Part shown: positions 58,596 through 64,000 of the stretch, one piece after another
Numbering within the stretch: the stretch's first letter is position 1
How the letters are laid out: each line of letters opens with the position of its first letter
Translations under genes and position numbers: made by a program
Notes under the pieces: generated by a model
The model's input: only the letters and a program-made list of their open reading frames with translations
The model's database searches: none
Told to the model about the DNA's origin: nothing
NCBI RefSeq assembly: GCF_013359595.1
Contig: NZ_JABFMP010000031.1
Location: forward strand, 19,443-83,442
From: Pseudomonas sp. C1C7
Lineage (GTDB): Bacteria; Pseudomonadota; Gammaproteobacteria; Pseudomonadales; Pseudomonadaceae
DNA: 64,000 nt
Reading direction: 5' to 3'

Positions 58596-59392
58596 TCGCT
58601 TTTGTCCTTGTTCAAGATATTGGCCGCCCAGGTCATGACCAGTACGAAAAAGAAGTAGGAAATCACCAGCGCACTGGTGAAGTGGCCGCTGCTGTTGCGC
58701 ATGTTGTTGAGGTAGACCTGCAGGGTTTCGTAACGGGTGCCGACGAGGATGTTGGCGAACACGAACTCGCCGAACAGGAACGAGAACGACAGCAGCAGCG
58801 CCACCATCAGGCCCTTGCGCAGGTTCGGCAGCACCACCAGGATCGCAGCCTGAAAGGTGCTGGCGCCGAGCAGTTGGGCGGCGTCCATCAGGTCGCGCAG
58901 ATTGATCGCCTGCAGGTTGTTGGTGATCGCCCGGTACATGAAGGGCAGCGCCACGGTGAAGTAGCAACCGATCAGGATCCATGGCGTACCGACCATGGCG
59001 AACGGCCCCGAACCGTAGAGCTGCAGCAGGCCCACCGACGACACCACCGGCGGCACCGCGAAGGGCAGCAGGATCAGTATGTTCATCAGCGCATCGAGTT
59101 TCGGGAAGTGGTAATGCACCACGAACAACAGCGGCAGAATCAGCACCACCGACAGGATCAGCGCGCCGATGCACACCAGCAGCGACTGGCCGAAAGCGTG
59201 GAGAAAACGCGGATCGCTCCACAGCTGCACATACCATTTGATACTGAAGCCGCTGGGCAGGATGGTGGCCGACCAGCTGCTGGAGATCGAATAGATGAAG
59301 GTGCCGAGTAGCGGCAGCAACAGGATGGCGAACAGCAGATAGACCACGACCCGGTGATAGACAGCGACTGGGCCCGATTCAGCGCGAGACAT
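58592..59392 (-). CDS. ABC transporter permease (second permease)
   Basis: This 266-residue inner-membrane protein has about six helices and the EAA-type coupling loop MDAAQLLGASTFQAAILVVLPNLRKG. It pairs with the next permease and the ATPase. The start overlaps the preceding permease gene by 14 bases. It belongs to the group seen with phosphonate, iron and putrescine importers. Confidence 0.92.
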   Translation of the reverse strand: MSRAESGPVAVYHRVVVYLLFAILLLPLLGTFIYSISSSWSATILPSGFSIKWYVQLWSDPRFLHAFGQSLLVCIGALILSVVLILPLLFVVHYHFPKLDALMNILILLPFAVPPVVSSVGLLQLYGSGPFAMVGTPWILIGCYFTVALPFMYRAITNNLQAINLRDLMDAAQLLGASTFQAAILVVLPNLRKGLMVALLLSFSFLFGEFVFANILVGTRYETLQVYLNNMRNSSGHFTSALVISYFFFVLVMTWAANILNKDKSE

Positions 59393-60224
59393 GGTAGCTC
59401 CTCTTCAACAGCAACTGATGCACGACGGTCACCAGGGTCATCAACGCCACCAGCACCACGGCCAGGGCGCTGGCCAGGTTAGGGTCCAGGGAGATGTCGC
59501 CCGAGACCATCGCCGCGATCCGGATCGGCAGCACGTTGAAGTTGCCGGTGGTCAGGGCGTACACCGTGGCGTACGCGCCGAGGGCGTTGGCCAGCAGGAT
59601 CACGAAGGTGCCGAGCAGTGCCGGGGTCAGCACCGGCAGGCCGATGTGCCGCCAGAACTGCCAGCCGCTGGCGCCCAGCAGTTCGGCGGATTCGCGCCAG
59701 TCTTCACGCAGGGCATCGAAGGCCGGGTAGAGCAGCAGCACGCCCAGGGGAATCTGGAAATAGGTGTAGAGAATGATCAGCCCGGTCTTCGAATACAGGT
59801 TGAAGTCCTGAATCAGACCGGCCTGCTTGAGCATGATGGTGAAGCTGCCGTTGAAGCCCAGCAGGATGATGAACGCGAACGCCAGGGGCACGCCGGCGAA
59901 GTTGCTGGTCATGTTGGCGAAGGCGTTGACGAAGTTGCGCAGCTTCGAGTCGACCCGGCGCAGGGAGTAAGCGCCGAGCACCGCGATGATGATGCCGAAC
60001 ACGCTGGACCAGAAACTGATCTCGAGGCTGTACTGGATCGCCTGCAGATAGAACTTCGAGCTGAAGATTTTGGTGAAGTTGGCCAGGCCCCAGCCGAATT
60101 CTTCCGATTCCAGGCTGTTGATCATCACCCACAGCAGCGGGGCGATTTCGAACACGAAAAAGAACAGGGCGAATGGCACCAGGCACAAGGCCGCCAGCCA
60201 TTTGCCGCGAGTCATGGCATTCAC
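59379..60224 (-). CDS. ABC transporter permease (first permease)
   Basis: This permease of about 281 residues has six helices and the coupling loop ESAELLGASGWQFWRHIGLPVLTPAL. A GTG at 60224 has GGGAG eight bases upstream and overlaps the preceding gene's stop by 4 bases, so it is chosen. An ATG at 60215 (MTRGKWLAALCLVPF) is also plausible. It forms the channel with the second permease. Confidence 0.92.
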   Translation of the reverse strand: MNAMTRGKWLAALCLVPFALFFFVFEIAPLLWVMINSLESEEFGWGLANFTKIFSSKFYLQAIQYSLEISFWSSVFGIIIAVLGAYSLRRVDSKLRNFVNAFANMTSNFAGVPLAFAFIILLGFNGSFTIMLKQAGLIQDFNLYSKTGLIILYTYFQIPLGVLLLYPAFDALREDWRESAELLGASGWQFWRHIGLPVLTPALLGTFVILLANALGAYATVYALTTGNFNVLPIRIAAMVSGDISLDPNLASALAVVLVALMTLVTVVHQLLLKRSYHVSR

Positions 60225-61027
60225 TTGAGCAGCTCCCGGCACACGGGTTTGTCGTGGGGCGCGCCCAGCAGTTCGCAGACGGTGCCGCAGATGTCGGTCT
60301 GTTTCGGCGCCGCCCCGGCATCGAGGCTGAAGGCGTCGCCGAAGACGAACAGCGGCACTTCACGCTCTTCAGGCAGCAGGCCGTTGTGGGAGCGATCGTT
60401 GTTCATGCCGTGGTCGGCGGTCACCAGCACCTGGTAACCGGCGTCGAGCCAGCCTTGCAGGTAGTCGGCGATGATGATGTCCGCCGAGCGCGCGCTGTTG
60501 CGGTACTGCGGCGTGTCGAGGCCGTGCTTGTGCCCGGCGTCGTCGATGTTCATGGGGTGAATCAGCAGGAAGTTCGGCGCATGGCGCAGGCGCAAGTTTT
60601 CCGCGTCGGCGAACAGGTGCGAGTCAGGGTAATGATCGTTCCAGTAGAAATGCCCGTGCTGGATCGGCAGTTGCGGATCGTCGGTGTGGCGATCCCGGGC
60701 TGCCACGAACGGCGAGCGGTTATACAGCTCGCTGACCCAGTGGTAGGCCGCCGCAGCGGTTTTCAGGCCGGCGTCGGTGGCGTAGTGATAAATGCTGCGC
60801 TGGTTGGACAGGCGCGAAACGTTGTTGTGCACGATGCCGCTCTCGATCGGCGGCACGCCGGTGAGGATGCATTCGTACAGCGGTCGGGACAGGGCCGGCA
60901 ATGCGCACTCCAGTTTGTAGAGCGCTGCGCGTCCCGCGCCGACATAAGCCTGCAGGTGCCCCATGGCGTGACGGGCGACCTCATGGTTGAGGCCGTCGAG
61001 CACGACAAGGATGACGTTGTGCTTCAT
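60221..61027 (-). CDS. Alkaline-phosphatase-superfamily hydrolase in the ABC locus
   Basis: This 268-residue protein has no signal peptide, so it acts in the cytoplasm. It belongs to the alkaline phosphatase/nucleotide pyrophosphatase superfamily: metal site Asp in ILVVLDGLNHE, probable nucleophile Ser47 in ALSRPLYECILTGVPP, and later metal ligands in IDDAGHKHGLD and VTADHGMN. It could hydrolyse a phosphonate or a phosphodiester brought in by the adjacent importer. It overlaps the first permease gene and starts 130 bases after the substrate-binding gene, with a REP between. Confidence 0.86.
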   Translation of the reverse strand: MKHNVILVVLDGLNHEVARHAMGHLQAYVGAGRAALYKLECALPALSRPLYECILTGVPPIESGIVHNNVSRLSNQRSIYHYATDAGLKTAAAAYHWVSELYNRSPFVAARDRHTDDPQLPIQHGHFYWNDHYPDSHLFADAENLRLRHAPNFLLIHPMNIDDAGHKHGLDTPQYRNSARSADIIIADYLQGWLDAGYQVLVTADHGMNNDRSHNGLLPEEREVPLFVFGDAFSLDAGAAPKQTDICGTVCELLGAPHDKPVCRELLK

Positions 61028-61063
61028 AGGGGCAAACACTCCGCGAACATTAAGGAATCGAAA

Positions 61064-61158
61064 CCTGTAGGAGCGAAGCTTGCTCGCGTAGGCGGACTTG
61101 CAATCAACACAAATGTTGAATGTCAGTCCCTCTTCGCGGGCAAGCCTCGCTCCTACAG
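61064..61158. repeat. REPIN between the hydrolase and substrate-binding genes
   Basis: CTGTAGGAGCGAAGCTTGCTCGC and the facing CGCGGGCAAGCCTCGCTCCTACAG flank about 45 bases in the operon spacer. The left arm has an inserted A (CGAAGC). Confidence 0.87.
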
Positions 61159-61166
61159 ATGAAGCA

Positions 61167-62231
61167 TTACTTCATCTCGACAATGACTTCTTCGTTCCAC
61201 TTCTGAGGCAGTGCCTTGGAGGTCTTCTCCCACGCATCCGCGTCCTTGATCGGCGTAACTTTCTTGTACTGCTCGTTCGGCAGCAGCTTGTCCTTGATGT
61301 CGGCTGGCAGGGTGATGTGCTCGGCGCGGATCGGACGGGCGTTGCCCTTGGCCAGGTTGATCTGCCCGGCGTCGCTGAAGATGTATTCGCGGGTCAGCTT
61401 GGCGGCGTTGGGGTTCTTGGCGTATTTGTTGATGATGGTGGTGTAGCCGGAAATCACCGAGCCATCGGACGGGATCAGCACCACGTAGTCATCCGGGTTG
61501 GCCATCTTGGCCTTGTAGCTCAGGCCGTTGAAGTCCCAGACCACACCGACTTCGATCTCGCCTTTTTCCATGGTGGCGATGGTCGGGTTGGCCATCGACA
61601 GGCGACCCTGCTTGGCGATGTCGGCGAACAGCAGCAGTGCCGGTTGCAGGTTCTTCTCGTCGCCACCGTTGGCCAGTGCGGCGGCCAGAACGCCGTTGGC
61701 TGCCTGGGCCGCGGTGCTCACGTCACCGATGGACACCTTGTACTTGCCGCCCTTGAGGTCAGCCCACTTGGTTGGCACTTCGGAACCGTGCAGCAGCTTC
61801 TTGTTGACGATGAAAGCGATGGTGCCGGTGTAGGCCAGTGCCCAGTTGCCGTCCTTGTCCTTGGCCCAGTCCGGAACCTGATCCCAGGTGGTCGGCTTGT
61901 AAGGTTGCACCACGCCCTGCTTAACCGCGATCGGGCCGAAGGCGGCACCGACGTCGCCGATGTCGGCGCTGGCGTTGTCTTTTTCCGCAGCGAACTTGGC
62001 GATTTCCTGAGCCGAGCTCATGTCGGTGTCGATGTGTTTGAGGCCGTATTTCTTGGCCAGGTCTTCCCAGGTGCCTTTCCAGTTGGCCCAGTCATCGGGC
62101 ATGCCGACGCTGTTGACGGCGCCTTCCGCTTTCGCAGCGGCTTCCAGGGTTTTCAAATCGTCTGCCGCCATGGCGGCGGTGCACATGGCAATGGTCGAGC
62201 CTAACAGTGATGCCAGGAAAAACTTTTTCAT
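61167..62231 (-). CDS. ABC transporter periplasmic substrate-binding protein
   Basis: This 354-residue protein has a signal peptide (LLGSTIAMCTAAMAAD) and a family-1 extracellular solute-binding fold (EGAVNSVGMPDDWANW, AYTGTIAFIVNKKLL, GYTTIINKYAKNPNAAK). Relatives bind iron, putrescine, or 2-aminoethylphosphonate. It is the first gene of the minus-strand importer operon, followed after a REPIN by the hydrolase, two permeases and the ATPase. The nearby GntR/UTRA regulator is divergent. Confidence 0.92.
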   Translation of the reverse strand: MKKFFLASLLGSTIAMCTAAMAADDLKTLEAAAKAEGAVNSVGMPDDWANWKGTWEDLAKKYGLKHIDTDMSSAQEIAKFAAEKDNASADIGDVGAAFGPIAVKQGVVQPYKPTTWDQVPDWAKDKDGNWALAYTGTIAFIVNKKLLHGSEVPTKWADLKGGKYKVSIGDVSTAAQAANGVLAAALANGGDEKNLQPALLLFADIAKQGRLSMANPTIATMEKGEIEVGVVWDFNGLSYKAKMANPDDYVVLIPSDGSVISGYTTIINKYAKNPNAAKLTREYIFSDAGQINLAKGNARPIRAEHITLPADIKDKLLPNEQYKKVTPIKDADAWEKTSKALPQKWNEEVIVEMK

Positions 62232-62279
62232 TCCAAAGCTCCTTGGGTCGTGTTCAACGCTGCGATTGCGGTTTGTGGT

Positions 62280-62292
62280 TGGTCTAGGTCAG
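62280..62292. promoter_or_regulatory. Putative GntR/UTRA operator near the substrate-binding gene
   Basis: TGGTCTAGGTCAG resembles the TGGTCTAGACCA operator of UTRA-domain regulators. It lies 49 bases upstream of the substrate-binding gene start. Confidence 0.55.
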
Positions 62293-62568
62293 CAATACCT
62301 GAGCCAATCTAAGGGCCCTCGATGACACTTTGATGTCGTTCGTCGCCCGGATCGGCGTTTATTTGCCCGGCACTGGCGGGTGTCCGGTAAGCGTAGACCA
62401 TCGGCAAACCCCCGCTGTGCAAGGGGCCTGGCCGATTAATTGCAAGCTTTGACGCGCAGTGAACGCACGACCGTTCGGTTGTTTGTCACATCACAGTCAT
62501 CTGCACTGCCTACGCTTGCAGGATGTTCAAAAAGCCCGTTTTTCGCGTGGTGCTGCCCCGCAACGGTG

Positions 62569-62582
62569 CTGGTCTAGTCCAG
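62569..62582. promoter_or_regulatory. Putative GntR/UTRA operator near the regulator gene
   Basis: CTGGTCTAGTCCAG is a near-perfect palindrome with the same TGGTCTAG half, 14 bases before the regulator's start codon. Autoregulation is likely. Confidence 0.6.
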
Positions 62583-62595
62583 ATAGGTAACATTG

Positions 62596-63309
62596 ATGCG
62601 TGATGAGGCAACAAAAGCGGTGACCGCCATTGGCCAGGTGTTGCAGGAGCAACTCGATCACGGCTTGCTGGCGCCGGGCAGCAAATTGCCGGCCGAGCGC
62701 AAGCTCAGTGAATTGTTCGGGACGACGCGGATCACGGTGCGCGAGGCTTTGTTGCAGTTGGAGTCTCAGGGGCAGATCTATCGCGAAGAGCGCCGTGGCT
62801 GGTTCGTCTCGCCGCCGCGCCTGGCTTACAACCTGATGCAGCGCAGCCACTTTCACGCCATGGTCAGTGCCCAGGGGCGAGTGCCCTCCACCGAGGTGAT
62901 TTCTGCGCGCTTGCAGCCGGCATCGGCGGCGGTCTGCGCCTGGTTGCAGTTGCCGGCGCTGTCGAGCGTGATCCAGATCTGCCGCTCACGGCGCATCGAT
63001 GGGCGGCTGGTGCTGTACGTCGAGCACTACCTGAACCCGCAGTATTTCCCGGGAATTCTAGAGCTCGATCTGAATCAGTCGATCACCGAGCTGTATGCGC
63101 GGCACTACGACCTGCATTACGGGCGGGTGCGCTTCGAGATCGTGCCGACGGCCTTGTCGGTGGACGCGGCCGCGGCGTTACGGGTGTCGGTGGGCAGTCC
63201 GGGGTTGCGCATTGCCCGGGTCAATTACGATCAGCACGAACGGCTGATCGACTGCGATCTGGAGTTCTGGCGGCATGATGCGATTCATGTCGGGGTGGAT
63301 GTGGTCTGA
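62596..63309 (+). CDS. GntR family regulator with UTRA domain
   Basis: This 237-residue protein has an N-terminal GntR winged helix (LAPGSKLPAERKLSELFGTTRITVREALLQLESQG) and a UTRA ligand-binding domain (RSRRIDGRLVLYVEHYLNP and the ending CDLEFWRHDAI). It is divergent from the importer operon and is its probable regulator, binding the shared TGGTCTAG sites. The start MRDEATKAV is an ATG; a TTG one codon upstream is weaker. Confidence 0.92.
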   Translation: MRDEATKAVTAIGQVLQEQLDHGLLAPGSKLPAERKLSELFGTTRITVREALLQLESQGQIYREERRGWFVSPPRLAYNLMQRSHFHAMVSAQGRVPSTEVISARLQPASAAVCAWLQLPALSSVIQICRSRRIDGRLVLYVEHYLNPQYFPGILELDLNQSITELYARHYDLHYGRVRFEIVPTALSVDAAAALRVSVGSPGLRIARVNYDQHERLIDCDLEFWRHDAIHVGVDVV

Positions 63310-63314
63310 TTTTC

Positions 63315-63349
63315 TGTAGGAGCTGTCGAACGAAGCGAGGCTGCGATCA
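63315..63349. repeat. Partial repeat of the AGGAGCTG...AGGCTGCGATC family
   Basis: CTGTAGGAGCTGTCGAACG followed by AAGCGAGGCTGCGATCATCG is a single arm similar to the 5.0 kb copy. Confidence 0.7.
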
Positions 63350-63516
63350 TCGATTTTCAACCCAGGAGAGACATCTTCGACAACAAGTAGAAAAATCCTA
63401 CAGCTAAGGCGCTAAGACATAGAGACGGATCCTACGCGCGATATAGACATTTCCCATATCCACCCCTCGTTACTTTTTGAGAGCTTTTCGAGCGCTCAAA
63501 CAGGGTGGAAATGAAG

Positions 63517-63539
63517 CCTCCCTGAACTTTCCAGGGAGG
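63517..63539 (+). promoter_or_regulatory. Perfect hairpin covering the vgrG ribosome binding site
   Basis: CCTCCCTG (63517-63524) is the exact reverse complement of CAGGGAGG (63532-63539), with a 7-base loop AACTTTC. The right arm contains the GGGAGG ribosome binding site of vgrG, seven bases before its TTG start. Confidence 0.8.
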
Positions 63540-63546
63540 TTTCAAC

Positions 63547-64000
63547 TTGAACAATCCATTGCCCATCTTCTTCGACCACACCCGCCACAAACTCTGGGTC
63601 GAGAACCTCGACACCCCACTCGACATCCTCGCCTTCGACGGCCAGGAACACCTCAGCCAACCCTTCCTCTACCACATCGAATTCACCAGCACTGAACAGG
63701 ACCTGGCCGCCGAACAACTGCTCGGCAGGCAAGCCCGCTTCAGCCTGCACCCGCCACCCACCAACCGGCCGGTGTTCGCCTGGGAGAAGCCGCGCGAGAT
63801 CAAACCCCTGCGCACCCTGCACGGCGTGATCACTGGCCTGCAACGCCTGTCCGCCTCCCGCGACGAAGCGCGCTACCAAGTCACCCTGCAACCCCGTCTG
63901 GCCCTGCTCGACAAGGGTCGGCAATACCGCATCTACCAGCACAAGTCGGTGCCGGAAATCGTCGAGCATGTTTTGCGCAGCCGCCATGGTTTCGCCTATC
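63547..64000 (+). CDS. vgrG: Type VI secretion tip protein VgrG, N-terminal part (cut by window end)
   Basis: The visible 151 residues match the start of VgrG, the trimeric spike at the tip of the type VI secretion tube. Typical segments are FLYHIEFTSTEQDLAAEQLLGRQARFSL, RTLHGVITGLQRL, and YQVTLQPRLALLDKGRQYRIYQHKSVPEIVEHVL. The start is TTG, justified by GGGAGG seven bases upstream; that site is locked in a hairpin. No other type VI genes are in the window, so this may be an orphan vgrG island with an effector downstream. Confidence 0.93.
   Translation, partial: MNNPLPIFFDHTRHKLWVENLDTPLDILAFDGQEHLSQPFLYHIEFTSTEQDLAAEQLLGRQARFSLHPPPTNRPVFAWEKPREIKPLRTLHGVITGLQRLSASRDEARYQVTLQPRLALLDKGRQYRIYQHKSVPEIVEHVLRSRHGFAY

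Larger units (their letters stand above)
62232..62595. other. Divergent promoter region of the importer operon and its regulator
   Basis: These 364 bases contain two copies of TGGTCTAG (62280-62287 and 62570-62577), one near each divergent gene, and no open frame with a good start. They should carry both promoters. Confidence 0.6.

Noticed and set aside
57606..59237. A 543-residue fused frame containing the ABC ATPase
   Set aside because: The N-terminal 214 residues lie in a wrong frame of the permease gene; the ATPase starts at the ATG at 58595.
63547..64000. Prophage tail gene in place of vgrG
   Set aside because: VgrG and phage spike proteins share a fold, but the N-terminal sequence and the lack of phage neighbours favour a type VI VgrG. 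The downstream context is outside the window.

Overview
The window is a 64 kb piece of a Pseudomonas chromosome, most likely of the P. fluorescens group. The evidence is the high GC content, the dispersed REP/REPIN repeats built on GTGGGAGCGGGCTTGCTCGC and on AGGAGCTGCCGAAGGCTGCG, the cob operon order, the mucin of short 4-base gene overlaps, and proteins that read as ordinary Pseudomonas housekeeping and envelope products. There are no rRNA genes, insertion sequences, prophages or CRISPR arrays. Most of the window is conserved core genome, with accessory features at gene borders.

Layout. 1-5.8 kb: two hot-dog thioesterases, htpG, a dienelactone hydrolase, a pirin, an OsmC-like protein and a DUF3108 protein. 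5.8-13.2 kb: purN-purM on the minus strand, then a DUF2066 protein, an AI-2E/PerM permease, hda, two NlpC/P60 lipoproteins and an O-methyltransferase. 13.3-15.3 kb: a sorbosone-dehydrogenase-like lipoprotein and a conserved unknown. 15.4-24.7 kb: a cobalamin riboswitch followed by a ten-gene late cobalamin operon (cobO, cobB, bluB, cobD, cobC, cobQ, cobU, cobT, alpha-ribazole phosphatase, cobS). It runs from corrin adenosylation and amidation through DMB synthesis to nucleotide-loop assembly, with nearly every junction overlapping by a few bases. 24.9-30 kb: a MarR regulator with an MFS transporter and a 41-residue membrane protein, a periplasmic glutathione peroxidase, a FadL-type porin and two small unknowns.

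30-41.7 kb: a roughly 1 kb stretch without a convincing gene, a Sel1-like protein, rmuC, a large SSS-type hybrid histidine kinase (CrbS/MxtR type), a TetR/MFS divergent pair, a TDT transporter and an LplT-PlsC fusion. 41.7-44.6 kb: a guanidine-II riboswitch with sugE/gdx, a BASS transporter, rdgC and a tRNA-Val/tRNA-Asp pair with its own promoter. 44.7-53.4 kb: a membrane catalase-like protein paired with a di-haem cytochrome c, an FKBP lipoprotein, a DUF1232 protein behind paired DnaA boxes, an XRE/unknown/Sel1 operon, a DUF6124-like gene behind an elaborate structured leader, and an EAL-CBS-GGDEF protein. 53.5-64 kb: prc, a quinone oxidoreductase, a HAD phosphatase, a five-gene ABC importer locus that includes an alkaline-phosphatase-superfamily enzyme, its divergent GntR/UTRA regulator, and the start of a vgrG.

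The most interesting signals are non-coding. The leader at about 50.85-51.05 kb can fold in mutually exclusive ways that would expose or hide the ribosome binding site of the DUF6124-like gene. A perfect 8-bp hairpin covers the vgrG ribosome binding site. A palindrome in the TetR/MFS spacer also contains the MFS ribosome binding site. REP repeats have invaded coding ends: one encodes the last ~33 residues of CobB and another supplies the stop codon of cobS.
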